NCBI GenBank assembly: GCA_023230485.1
Contig: JALNXG010000013.1
Location: 1 to 62,375, forward strand
DNA: 62,375 nt
Direction: 5' to 3'
Origin: Melioribacteraceae bacterium
GTDB lineage: Bacteria; Bacteroidota; Ignavibacteria; Ignavibacteriales; Melioribacteraceae
Within the stretch, counting starts at the first letter, position 1. Every line of letters starts with the position of its first letter. Position numbers and translations under genes: made by a program. Shown piece after piece: positions 1-8,258 of the stretch. Below the pieces are notes generated by a model. That model was not told where the DNA came from. It ran no database searches and saw nothing but the letters and a program-made list of their open reading frames with translations.

Positions 1-24
1 CAATCATTTTGTTCCTCTATATAT

Positions 25-714
25 TTAATTAAAAAATGCTGTTACGCCTATGCTAATTTGTATTAAATCGGTTTTCGATTTAACTGGATAATATTTTACG
101 CTGCCTAATCTTACTTCTACTCCATCTTCAGTTAAATATTCCGCTTCAGTGCCAAAAATATATCTGGCTTTTAAGTCGATAAATAATCGCGATACATCAC
201 CCATATCTTTACCGACTTGAATTAATAGACCGCCTCCGCTTCCATAGCTCCAAGTAAGATCATCAAAATTTGTGGAAGATGCAATCGATTCACCCGTTCT
301 TTCATTCTGAATGTCAGTCGATGTAGAAATATAAGCACCTCCAAATAGTCCTTCGAGATATGGTCTTACTGTCCCCTGAAAAGGAGAAATTAAAAACAAT
401 AAATGGAAATTTGCTATACTATTGGTTCTGGATACTTCCACAGAAACATCGGGATTCGTTTCTGAAAAAGGACGTCTATCGGTAGTCATTCCATAGATCA
501 TATACCCAAGATTAAATCCTACTGAAAATGGTCTTAACTTTGAAGGACTCCATATTGTACCATGAAGATTTAATCCGAATCCTGTATTATCAACGTTTTC
601 CTTAAATTCCCCCTGCGGAAGTCCGATTAAAAATCCCCCTCCAACAGTCTGTGCATTAATTTTAAAGAACAACAAGAAAAAAAACAGGCTTATAAAAAGA
701 AAACGAGTTTTCAA
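25..714 (-). CDS. secreted outer-membrane beta-barrel protein, unknown function
   Basis: A 229-residue protein with a clear signal peptide (residues 1-21, very Phe/Leu rich, ending near INA-Q). The mature part alternates short polar turns with amphipathic strands, contains many Gly and aromatic residues and ends in strand-like IQISIGVTAFFN. This is the usual look of a small Bacteroidota outer-membrane beta-barrel (OmpW/porin-like). No catalytic motif is visible. A TATATTTG (minus-strand) box lies at 739-746, about 25 bases upstream of the start, and could be its promoter -10-like element. I do not recognise a specific family; the barrel call is inference from composition and strand pattern. 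Confidence 0.7.
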   Translation of the reverse strand: MKTRFLFISLFFFLLFFKINAQTVGGGFLIGLPQGEFKENVDNTGFGLNLHGTIWSPSKLRPFSVGFNLGYMIYGMTTDRRPFSETNPDVSVEVSRTNSIANFHLLFLISPFQGTVRPYLEGLFGGAYISTSTDIQNERTGESIASSTNFDDLTWSYGSGGGLLIQVGKDMGDVSRLFIDLKARYIFGTEAEYLTEDGVEVRLGSVKYYPVKSKTDLIQISIGVTAFFN

Positions 715-814
715 TCAACCCCCGAAAAATATAATTAACAAATATAAGCAATTTCCAAGTTATTGGGGTCTTTTTATGGGAGATTTTTATCTAATAAAGA
801 AGAATCAAAAATAT

Positions 815-1411
815 TTAAAATCTTATATCTACCCCTTCACATGCTTTTTCAAGAAGAAAATTATAGTCTGAAAGTGAAATTTCCAATGCACCGAACATTT
901 TTAAATGGTCAGTTAGGAATTGAACATCAAGAAGTGAATATCCTTTTTGGTTAAGTCTTATTAATAAAGCAACAAGAGCCGCCTTTGAAGCTTGGCTAAC
1001 TTTAGAGAACATCGATTCACCAAAGAATGCACCTCGGAAACCAATACCATAAAGACCGCCGACTAATTCGTTTTTGGAAAAAACTTCAACCGAATGTAAT
1101 GCTCCAATTTTATAAAGACCTTTATATTCTTTCATTAATTGTGGCGATATCCAAGTGCTCTCCCTATGAGAACAATTATCAATCACTTCAAAAACAGAAG
1201 TGTCATACCTAAATTCAAAATTAGACGAAGCTAAGAATTTTTTTAGTGAGCGAGGAATAATATAATTATCAAGAGGTATAATCGTTCTAATTTCGGGATA
1301 GAACCATTCAATTTTGCCGGTATCACTATCCCCCATAGGGAAAGCACCTTGCGCATAAATTTGCAAAATTTTTTCTGCTCTTTGTTTAATTAATATCTCT
1401 CTATTACTCAT
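815..1411 (-). CDS. aat: leucyl/phenylalanyl-tRNA--protein transferase
   Basis: Transfers Leu or Phe from charged tRNA to the N-terminal Arg/Lys of proteins, marking them for ClpS/ClpAP degradation in the N-end rule pathway; cytoplasmic. The 198 residues match the family from end to end: GAFPMGDSD near residue 22, TWISP at 86-90, GALHSVEV at 103-110, LVGGLYGIGFRGAFFGESMFS at about 116-136 and ASKAAL at 141. The protein is slightly shorter at the N-terminus than the E. coli enzyme, as is common in Bacteroidota. Its start overlaps the end of the upstream DUF2721 gene by 8 bases, so the two are probably translated from one message. Confidence 0.93.
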   Translation of the reverse strand: MSNREILIKQRAEKILQIYAQGAFPMGDSDTGKIEWFYPEIRTIIPLDNYIIPRSLKKFLASSNFEFRYDTSVFEVIDNCSHRESTWISPQLMKEYKGLYKIGALHSVEVFSKNELVGGLYGIGFRGAFFGESMFSKVSQASKAALVALLIRLNQKGYSLLDVQFLTDHLKMFGALEISLSDYNFLLEKACEGVDIRF

Positions 1412-1892
1412 GTACCTTTACTTCGTATTCAATAATTTCATAACCTTTATATGTTTCCAATCCAGCAAAACATACCCCTACAAGTACTAAAGTCATACCT
1501 AATAAAAAGGAAAAGACTATTACCATATTTAAGTCCATTGAAATAAAATAAGAAGCACCTAATAATAATGAAGTAAATACAAACATAGCTACGGCGGTAG
1601 TGTAGCAAAGAACGGTATTGCGTACTAATTTTACTCTATAAACTAATGCTTTAATTTGGATAGCAATACTTTCGAGGCGGACATTTTCCTCTGTGGCAAT
1701 CGGTCTTTCTCCGACTTTCATAAATAAACGTCTTTTTTCTTCATTGAGTAAACGAATTCTATTTACAACGAGCGAATATTTATTATTTATACCGAGTAAA
1801 AGTAAGCCGCATGCACTGATCATTAAGGCGGGTGCTAAGATAAATTGGATTATTTGTGCTGCTGTCAATTGGTCGTTTGGTAACATGTTCAT
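1404..1892 (-). CDS. DUF2721 family membrane protein
   Basis: A 162-residue integral membrane protein. Residues 12-31 form a first membrane helix (ILAPALMISACGLLLLGINN), followed by a basic cytoplasmic stretch with the family-typical NRIRLLNEEKRRL, and then two more hydrophobic helices at about 92-115 and 122-145. This arrangement is that of DUF2721, whose function is unknown. It is upstream of and overlaps aat by 8 bases. A second in-frame ATG lies 6 bases into the gene, so the exact start is uncertain by two codons. Nothing in the sequence indicates what it does. Confidence 0.8.
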   Translation of the reverse strand: MNMLPNDQLTAAQIIQFILAPALMISACGLLLLGINNKYSLVVNRIRLLNEEKRRLFMKVGERPIATEENVRLESIAIQIKALVYRVKLVRNTVLCYTTAVAMFVFTSLLLGASYFISMDLNMVIVFSFLLGMTLVLVGVCFAGLETYKGYEIIEYEVKVHE

Positions 1893-1968
1893 GAGATATT
1901 TCTATATTAATTAATAGTATTTTTACAAAGTAAATTAATTCTTCACTTTAAATATATTAATTTCTCTT

Positions 1969-2865
1969 ATGAATTTTGATAAAAATACTAAATCAATATT
2001 ATTTTCATTAATGGCAGTAGTACTTTGGTCCACCTCTGCTACTGCTTTTAAACTCACATTAGAAGGAATGAACTTTGTTCAATTACTTTTCTTTTCTTCG
2101 TTTGTAAGTACATTAGTATTTTTTGTTTTATCATATCTAAAACGAAGGAATGAATTATTAAGTTTTTTAAGAAAGAAAAATATTAAAAATAGTATTATTC
2201 TCGGTCTACTTAATCCGTTTTTATATTATATGATTTTATTGAAAGCATATACACTCCTTCCGGCACAAGAAGCTCAACCTCTAAACTATACCTGGCCCAT
2301 AGCTATTTCTATTTTTTCTGTAATTTTTCTAAAGCAGAAATTATCGCCCGTTTTAATCATCGGATTAATTTCTGCATTTTTAGGTGTTATAATTATTGCT
2401 ACGGGCGGAAATTTAACATCACTTCATTTTCAAAATATTTACGGTGTGGTTCTCGCATCAGGCAGTTCTATTATTTGGGCAGGATTTTGGATTTTTAATC
2501 TCCTTGATAAAAGAGATGAGTTAATTAAACTTTTCGGTGCATTTCTGGCTGGTACAATATTCACCGCTATTTATATCTTTTTTTTCGATTCATTTTTAGT
2601 ATCAAATCCGCTTTCTTTTTTGGGTGCCGTATATGTAGGATTTTTTGAAATGGGATTTACTTTTTATTTATGGCTAATGGGATTATCATTGAGCCAAAAC
2701 AAAGCTACAACTTCCACACTTGCTTACCTTTCACCATTTCTTTCCATGATTTTTATTGCTATTATTCTTGGTGAAGTAATAAAACCGTCTTCGATAATTG
2801 GTTTGGTTTTTATAGTAGGTGGTATATTGTTACAACAGATATTTAAAAAACCTAAGTTAAATTAA
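1969..2865 (+). CDS. EamA/DMT-family transporter
   Basis: Drug/metabolite transporter superfamily member of 298 residues, the usual size, with about ten membrane helices arranged as two EamA repeats (roughly residues 8-143 and 153-290). Typical features are the early W-S-T-S-A-T-A-F motif after helix 1, the PLNYTWP segment near residue 103, and a C-terminal ILGE-V-P-S-IIGLVFIVGGILL. The family exports amino acids, nucleotides or other metabolites; the substrate cannot be read from sequence. The gene is divergent from the DUF2721/aat pair and its 3' end overlaps the convergent MBL-fold gene by 14 bases. Confidence 0.88.
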   Translation: MNFDKNTKSILFSLMAVVLWSTSATAFKLTLEGMNFVQLLFFSSFVSTLVFFVLSYLKRRNELLSFLRKKNIKNSIILGLLNPFLYYMILLKAYTLLPAQEAQPLNYTWPIAISIFSVIFLKQKLSPVLIIGLISAFLGVIIIATGGNLTSLHFQNIYGVVLASGSSIIWAGFWIFNLLDKRDELIKLFGAFLAGTIFTAIYIFFFDSFLVSNPLSFLGAVYVGFFEMGFTFYLWLMGLSLSQNKATTSTLAYLSPFLSMIFIAIILGEVIKPSSIIGLVFIVGGILLQQIFKKPKLN

Positions 2866-3793
2866 ATGTCTGACCGATTTGATCTAAACCAACTTTAATA
2901 TTCATGTTAGATGCTGCTTTATTCATCCAATCAATTGCTTCTTCAAAAGGCTCTTGGCTTTGGCTGAATGTCTTGGTATGAATAGGGATAAAATATTTAG
3001 CATTAATTTCACTTGCCATTGTAAGAGCTTCTTCAGGATTGCAATGCGCTTGTTTCCATGGATTATATGCACCGATAGGCATTATTGCAATATCGATATT
3101 TTCATTTTTTGCTACTCTAAGTTTATCTGTGTTTGCAGTATCCCCACCGAATAAGATTTTCTTTTCGTTTCGCTCTATCACATAAGCATTATAGCTTCTT
3201 CCATCTTTGAAATGTCCTCTAGAACGGTCTTTTTCCCAAGGGAAACGCCATCCGAAATGCCTAACCTCGAACGCTTTAATTCTGAAATCGGGCAAATTCA
3301 GTTCTTCCTGCCAATCGAGAACATTAATCGATTTCCATGGCATATCATCAATCACATCGGCAGTTAAATGAGCTACAACTACATCAATCTCATTTGGGAA
3401 TCGTTTAGTTATTGCTTTAAGAGTCGGTACATCAGTATGATCCATATGGGCATGAGAAAGCAAAACTAAATCGGGCTTAGGTAATTCTTCCACTTTTAAT
3501 GCAGGTGGTGTAAGTCTCGAAGGTCCGAAACTCGTACCGAGGAAATAGATTCCTACTCTATCAAATAATACCGGATCGGTTAATATCCATTTGCCGTAAA
3601 AATTAATTAAAACTGTCGAATGACCTATCCAAGCAATATTAATTTCTTCATTTTTCCATAAATGAGGTTCTGGCTTATAATTTAGCGAAGCTAAAGGCTG
3701 TGCTTCAATATCTTCCGTGAATAATTTAGGAAATAATACCGCGCCTAAGGCTGTCAATGACGAATTTTTTATAAATTTTCTTCTTGTATTCAT
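2852..3793 (-). CDS. Tat-exported MBL-fold metallo-hydrolase (UlaG/NAPE-PLD-like)
   Basis: A 313-residue metallo-beta-lactamase-fold hydrolase. The dinuclear metal motif H-A-H-M-D-H is at residues 114-119, after WIGHSTVLI at 55-63; further conserved pieces are the FGGD near residue 218, IMPIGAYNPW and HCNPEEAL. This layout is that of the UlaG / NAPE-phospholipase-D-like branch; the substrate (phosphodiester, lactone or lipid) is not predictable. The N-terminus carries a twin-arginine signal (R-R-K-F-I-K at residues 4-9, then a hydrophobic stretch), so it is probably folded in the cytoplasm and exported by Tat. Convergent with the DMT gene, overlapping it by 14 bases. Confidence 0.88.
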   Translation of the reverse strand: MNTRRKFIKNSSLTALGAVLFPKLFTEDIEAQPLASLNYKPEPHLWKNEEINIAWIGHSTVLINFYGKWILTDPVLFDRVGIYFLGTSFGPSRLTPPALKVEELPKPDLVLLSHAHMDHTDVPTLKAITKRFPNEIDVVVAHLTADVIDDMPWKSINVLDWQEELNLPDFRIKAFEVRHFGWRFPWEKDRSRGHFKDGRSYNAYVIERNEKKILFGGDTANTDKLRVAKNENIDIAIMPIGAYNPWKQAHCNPEEALTMASEINAKYFIPIHTKTFSQSQEPFEEAIDWMNKAASNMNIKVGLDQIGQTFNLT

Positions 3794-3882
3794 ATACTAC
3801 TTAACATCTTTTTTAATAGAATTGTTCCATACCTAAAGGTTTTAATAAAATTTCTTAATTGAGGATTAAAAAGCGGAAAGAA

Positions 3883-4338
3883 TTAAAAAGCTACTTTATT
3901 CGAGAGTTCATTAGTATCTCCCTCTTTAATAGGGAAATAATCTGTAAGGAGCATACCGGCTTTTGATAGTGTTAATAATATTCCATCTAAATAAAATTCG
4001 TTTTTGAAAGCAGATTGCATCTCGTCGCGGATTTTATCCCATACGGATTGCTCCACCTTCTCATTAATCCCTTTGCCTGCAAGAATATAGAACTGTTTCT
4101 CTTCGAGGAGTATTAGAATTAAAAAACCTGTACCGTCAATAGTATTAGCCATTCCGAGTTTTCTAAATTCTTTTATGGCGAATTCTCTAATGGGGGTTTT
4201 TCTTTCAGAAAATTTTCTTTTTTCTATGATCGAAACGCGTACTTCACCGGCAGTAGATTTTTCCACTTCAGTGATTTTTGATGAGATTACTAAGAAATCA
4301 TCATCTGAAAAATAATTGTAGATAAGTTTTTTTGTCAT
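3883..4338 (-). CDS. TPM-domain protein without signal or membrane anchor
   Basis: A 151-residue protein matching the TPM domain (TLP18.3/Psb32/MOLO-1, formerly DUF477): residues 15-40 (ITEVEKSTAGEVRVSI), the central GTGFLILILLEEKQFYILAGKGINEKV, and the following WDKIRDEM-helix. TPM proteins usually have a signal peptide and a C-terminal membrane segment (YgcG type). This one has neither: it begins directly with a charged cytoplasmic-looking stretch and ends shortly after the domain. The family has been linked to phosphatase activity in plants and to membrane-protein maintenance in bacteria, but no function can be assigned here. It lies upstream of, and in the same direction as, the MBL-fold gene. 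Confidence 0.8.
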   Translation of the reverse strand: MTKKLIYNYFSDDDFLVISSKITEVEKSTAGEVRVSIIEKRKFSERKTPIREFAIKEFRKLGMANTIDGTGFLILILLEEKQFYILAGKGINEKVEQSVWDKIRDEMQSAFKNEFYLDGILLTLSKAGMLLTDYFPIKEGDTNELSNKVAF

Positions 4339-4364
4339 TAGTATTAAGATAACAGATTTTTTAC

Positions 4365-4397
4365 TTTACCGCAAAACTTAGATTCTATGTATATTTG
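4365..4397 (+). promoter_or_regulatory. candidate gpmA promoter, Bacteroidota-type
   Basis: TTTA at 4365-4368 and TATATTTG at 4390-4397, separated by 21 bases. The second box fits the TAnnTTTG -7 element of Bacteroidota and the first is one mismatch from the TTTG -33 element. It lies 30 bases upstream of the gpmA ATG at 4428, leaving room for a short leader with the GGAG ribosome site. This is pattern matching only. Confidence 0.4.
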
Positions 4398-4427
4398 TTA
4401 ATTAGATTATCACAAATTGGAGAAATA

Positions 4428-5174
4428 ATGTATAAACTAGTTTTATTACGACATGGAGAGAGTGAGTGGAATAAACTTAACCTATTCACGGGCTGGACAG
4501 ATGTTGAACTTTCCGAACAAGGATTAAAAGAAGCCAAATTAGCGGGCGAACTGCTTAAAGAAGGAAATTACAAGTTTGATATCGCTTATACTTCATTACT
4601 GAAAAGAGCAATTCGCACTCTTAATATTGTTTTAGAGGAGATGGATTTATTATGGCTTCCTGTAGTAAAATGCTGGAGATTAAATGAAAGACATTATGGT
4701 GCTTTACAGGGATTAAATAAAGGCGAGACTGCTGAAAAATATGGTGCAGAGCAAGTAAAAGTATGGCGTAGAAGCTATGACGTTCCACCACCAGCATTAG
4801 AAGAATCTGATGATAGATATCCGGGTAAAGACCGCCGATATAATGATATGGATAAAAAAGATATTCCATTTACAGAAAGTTTAAAATTAACCGTTGCCCG
4901 CTTTTTACCCTATTGGCACGAAACAATAGCACCTGATATTAAAGCTGGTAAAAATGTTGTTATCGCTGCTCATGGTAATAGTCTCCGCGCATTAGTAAAA
5001 TATCTCGATAATGTTTCTGATGAAGAAATTGTTGAATTAAATATTCCTACGGGAGTACCGTTGGTTTATGAATTGGATGCAGATTTAAAGCCAATTAAAC
5101 ATTATTATCTTGGCGACCAAGAAAAAATTGCCGCCGCTATTAATTCAGTAGCAAAACAAACCGAGAAAAAATAG
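4428..5174 (+). CDS. gpmA: 2,3-bisphosphoglycerate-dependent phosphoglycerate mutase
   Basis: Interconverts 3-phosphoglycerate and 2-phosphoglycerate in glycolysis and gluconeogenesis; cytoplasmic. Starting at ATG 4428 the protein has 248 residues, the normal length for dPGM. The catalytic signature LLRHGESEWN is at residues 6-15, with His9 the phospho-accepting histidine; ERHYGALQGLNKGE, RRSYDVPPP and the second-histidine segment AAHGNSLRALVKYL follow in the standard order. The start is chosen because GGAG at 4419-4422 sits five bases ahead of it; the frame extends upstream to a TTG at 4395 but that would add 11 residues the family lacks. A Rho-independent terminator follows at 5194-5217. 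Confidence 0.96.
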   Translation: MYKLVLLRHGESEWNKLNLFTGWTDVELSEQGLKEAKLAGELLKEGNYKFDIAYTSLLKRAIRTLNIVLEEMDLLWLPVVKCWRLNERHYGALQGLNKGETAEKYGAEQVKVWRRSYDVPPPALEESDDRYPGKDRRYNDMDKKDIPFTESLKLTVARFLPYWHETIAPDIKAGKNVVIAAHGNSLRALVKYLDNVSDEEIVELNIPTGVPLVYELDADLKPIKHYYLGDQEKIAAAINSVAKQTEKK

Positions 5175-5193
5175 ATTGTTTTATTGTTATTCT

Positions 5194-5217
5194 AAAACCC
5201 GGCGTTCGTCGGGTTTT
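5194..5217 (+). terminator. intrinsic terminator after gpmA
   Basis: Perfect 8-base inverted repeat AAAACCCG / CGGGTTTT (5194-5201 and 5210-5217), extendable by two inner pairs (one G-U) around a GTTC loop. The right arm ends in a T tract followed by ATTTTA. It lies 20 bases after the gpmA stop. Confidence 0.8.
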
Positions 5218-5306
5218 ATTTTAATGTATTATTTATCACCTTGATTTTTCAAACTATTTTCTCAATTTTCTAATCTGTTTATTTCATTAATATGTTCGGA
5301 ATGTAA

Positions 5307-6332
5307 ATGTTTAAAAAAGTATCGTTAATCGTTCTTTTTTCTTTCGTGGGATTAAATGGACAAACTGTCATCGGTAAGTATGCCGGAGAGTTTCTAGCTA
5401 TTGGTGTGGGTGGTAAAGCACTTGCCATGGGAAGTGCACAAAATGCAATAGTTAATGATGTAACCGCCGGATACTGGAATCCAGCCGGATTGGCTCATAT
5501 TAACTATCCGCAAGCCGCATTAATGCACGAAGAACATTTCGGTAATCTTGTTAATTATAACTATGCCGCCGCCGCTATACCTTACGGTGCGGATATGAGT
5601 TTTGGTCTTAGTATTATTCGTCTAAGCATTGATGGCATTCCTGATACTCGTAATGCGCTCTATGATGCGAATGGTGATGGCATCCTCGATATCAGAACAG
5701 ATCGACTCGACTATTCTAAAATTTCCGAGTTTAGTAATACCGATTGGGCATTCTATTTTACGTTTGCTAAGAGACAATCCGATGATTTTTATTGGGGTGC
5801 TAACGTTAAATTAATCAGAAGAGACCTTGCCGAATATGGAGCTACGGGAATTGGTTTCGATGTTGGTGCTCACTATCGTCCTTATGAAAAATTAATGCTC
5901 GGTGCTGTTATTCAGGATGTTACAACTACATTAATTGCATGGGATACAGGAAGAAATGAATTAATTACTCCAACACTAAAAATCGGTGCTGCATATTCAT
6001 TCGATATTCTTGGTGGAGTTGTTACTCCAATAACAGATTTTGATATCCGTTTTGAAAACAGGAAATACACCTCTACATTTAATCTTGGTCCGGTAAGTTT
6101 CGATCTTCATACCGGTTTAGAATATAATTTTAAGAATGTAGTTGCAGTCCGCGCCGGTTATAGTGATGTTAAACAGATTACTTTAGGTGCAGGATTATTT
6201 TTACCTAAACTTACAATCGATTATTCTTATGCGCGCTTTACAGGTTCACAAGATGAAACGCTACCCGCTTCTCACCGCGTCTCATTAATTCTTACTCTCG
6301 ATACACCGGAATTTTTACGAAGCGGATTGTAG
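5307..6332 (+). CDS. PorV/PorQ family outer-membrane protein
   Basis: A 341-residue outer-membrane barrel of the PorV/PorQ (UPF0164) family. After a signal peptide (residues 1-19) comes the family signature: GVGGKALAMGSAQNAIVND followed by YWNPAGLA, then LMHEEHFG and the alternating strands of a FadL-like barrel. PorV-type proteins are part of, or cofactors to, the type IX secretion system in Bacteroidota; in Ignavibacteria such genes are often present in many copies and some probably serve other roles. Whether this copy works in secretion cannot be decided here, since no other secretion-system gene is in the window. The stop codon overlaps by one base the GTG start of the next gene. Confidence 0.85.
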   Translation: MFKKVSLIVLFSFVGLNGQTVIGKYAGEFLAIGVGGKALAMGSAQNAIVNDVTAGYWNPAGLAHINYPQAALMHEEHFGNLVNYNYAAAAIPYGADMSFGLSIIRLSIDGIPDTRNALYDANGDGILDIRTDRLDYSKISEFSNTDWAFYFTFAKRQSDDFYWGANVKLIRRDLAEYGATGIGFDVGAHYRPYEKLMLGAVIQDVTTTLIAWDTGRNELITPTLKIGAAYSFDILGGVVTPITDFDIRFENRKYTSTFNLGPVSFDLHTGLEYNFKNVVAVRAGYSDVKQITLGAGLFLPKLTIDYSYARFTGSQDETLPASHRVSLILTLDTPEFLRSGL

Positions 6333-6898
6333 TGCGATTAAAAAATATAAAATATATTTTACTTATTGCTTGCATTTCCTTTATTACGGGTTGTTCTGTG
6401 GGTAAGCCATCGGTTTATGGCTATGATTATCCACTTCAATCTACATCTCACTTAATTGAAAATATATCCTTAAAAATTCCCGCCCAATACCATTTCGTAG
6501 AAGATAATGAATGCTTTTGTCGTGAATTATGGTTCGTTAAAGATGATTATTCATCTGATATATCGATCAATAAGCTAAATTTTGAAAGGAGTAATTCGCT
6601 TGATGAAGAAGAGCTTTTATATCAAGCCGCAGAGTATTCGCTCCGACTAATTAAAATGAAGCTGAAAGATGATTTCTTATTTGACGGAAGATATGAATGG
6701 TTTGATACTGGTGAAAAAAAAGCTATCGCATTTAGATATGCCAATAAAAATAAGTATTCAGGAAGAATCGTAATTACGAATATTAATAGTGTGTTATTAG
6801 AATCAACAGCAGTGCTACATAAAGATGCTAATAATCAAGAATTGCTATCTGAGCTTTTCAAAGCCCAGAATAGCAATTTAGAAAATCTTACATACTGA
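6332..6898 (+). CDS. small lipoprotein of unknown function
   Basis: A 188-residue lipoprotein. The N-terminus has a basic start, a hydrophobic segment (YILLIACISFITG) and a Cys at residue 21 that fits a lipobox. The mature protein has a C-x-C pair (NECFCRELWF) near residue 60 and is otherwise mixed alpha/beta with no recognised domain. I take the GTG at 6332 as start; it overlaps the stop of the PorV-like gene by one base, so the two are almost certainly one operon and the lipoprotein may be a partner of the barrel. Its 3' end overlaps the convergent rseP gene by 11 bases. Confidence 0.75.
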   Translation: MRLKNIKYILLIACISFITGCSVGKPSVYGYDYPLQSTSHLIENISLKIPAQYHFVEDNECFCRELWFVKDDYSSDISINKLNFERSNSLDEEELLYQAAEYSLRLIKMKLKDDFLFDGRYEWFDTGEKKAIAFRYANKNKYSGRIVITNINSVLLESTAVLHKDANNQELLSELFKAQNSNLENLTY

Positions 6899-8243
6899 TA
6901 ATATCGTTATATATTATAAACGCCATTAAGATAAGCAATAAAACAAAACCTGCATTTTGAATTGCAATCTTCGCTTTAATCGGAATCTCTCTTTTTATAA
7001 TTCCTTCAATAAGAATAATAACAAAATGTCCCCCATCTAAAACCGGGAATGGCATTATATTGATTATTGCTAAACTCAAAGAAAGCATTGCAAGGAAGAA
7101 TAAGAAAGGCATTATTCCTGAATCGGCTGATTTAGCAGCGTATTGGGCTATCTTAACCGGTCCGCCAAATGCCTGCTTAAATTCTACTTTACCGGTTATA
7201 ACGTTCTTCATCATACTTAAAGTCAAAGCAGTATATTGCCCAATATTAGAAACACTTTGACTAAGAGAACCGAATACACCATATGTTTTATATTCAAATT
7301 CGCCTGTATAAGCATCAGCAATCGCTATTCCTATCTTTCCTTCCAATCCGGGATTAACCACAGTCTGAACTGTATCCTTGCCTCTTAAAATAGTTACCGG
7401 TATATCAGTCTGCTTATTAGAAGTAATAATAGTTACTACTTCTTCGCGGTCTTTTACGGGTACATTATTCACCTCTAGGAAAATATCTCCGGAAGCAATT
7501 TTGCCAGCTTCAGCAGGTGAGTTTTTCATTACGTCCTGAACATATGGTTGTGTGGGATTTGGAAACAGGAAAATTCCCTTTTGAGATGCTTCCGTAATTT
7601 GAGAACGAGAAATTAAAATATTTTCTTCCGCCCCGTTCCTTTCTACCAATACGTTTAAGTTATTGCCCGTATTATTGACTAATAAATTATCCAGAACTTC
7701 TTCCCAATTACTTACTTTTTTACCATTAATCTCTTTTATTTTGTCGAAAGATTGGAAACCGACTTTCTCTGCGGCACTGTTTGCTTCAATTTTGCTAATC
7801 GTGGTAGATTTAAATACCTGTTTACCTTGGTAGAAATTAATTCCCCAAAAAATTGCAAGCGTAAGAAGAAGATTCATCATTACACCGGCAGTAATTACAA
7901 ATAATTTCTGATAAGTTGGTTTAGATCGAAATTCATGCGGTTGAGGTTCTTTTTCTAAAAATTCAGTATCGTTACTTTCATCCACCATTCCGGCAATTTT
8001 TACGTATCCGCCTAATGGCAAAAGACATAATTTATAGTCAGTATTGCCTTGTAAATCGATATCTTTCGGAAGATCAAGAAATGTGAATTTTGTAATTTTA
8101 TTATAACCAAACAACCTTTTACCGAACCCGATTGCAAATGCGTCCACCTGCATTCTGCAAATCTTAGCCGCGGCAAAATGTCCAAATTCATGAACAAATA
8201 CCAATATGGCTATCGTTATTACAAAATAAATTATATAATCCAT
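6888..8243 (-). CDS. rseP: RIP metalloprotease, site-2 protease family
   Basis: Intramembrane zinc protease (M50/S2P) that cleaves membrane-spanning anti-sigma factors and leftover signal peptides. The catalytic H-E-F-G-H is at residues 18-22 in the first membrane helix, and the second metal-ligand motif MPFPVLDGGH is in the C-terminal membrane region near residue 400. Between them are two PDZ domains (about residues 135-215 and 220-300), as in E. coli RseP; the total of 451 residues is the family norm. It lies 15 bases downstream of dxr and in the same direction, the common dxr-rseP arrangement. Its anti-sigma substrate is not in the window. Confidence 0.95.
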   Translation of the reverse strand: MDYIIYFVITIAILVFVHEFGHFAAAKICRMQVDAFAIGFGKRLFGYNKITKFTFLDLPKDIDLQGNTDYKLCLLPLGGYVKIAGMVDESNDTEFLEKEPQPHEFRSKPTYQKLFVITAGVMMNLLLTLAIFWGINFYQGKQVFKSTTISKIEANSAAEKVGFQSFDKIKEINGKKVSNWEEVLDNLLVNNTGNNLNVLVERNGAEENILISRSQITEASQKGIFLFPNPTQPYVQDVMKNSPAEAGKIASGDIFLEVNNVPVKDREEVVTIITSNKQTDIPVTILRGKDTVQTVVNPGLEGKIGIAIADAYTGEFEYKTYGVFGSLSQSVSNIGQYTALTLSMMKNVITGKVEFKQAFGGPVKIAQYAAKSADSGIMPFLFFLAMLSLSLAIINIMPFPVLDGGHFVIILIEGIIKREIPIKAKIAIQNAGFVLLLILMAFIIYNDIISM

Positions 8244-8258
8244 TAAACATACTCTCCG

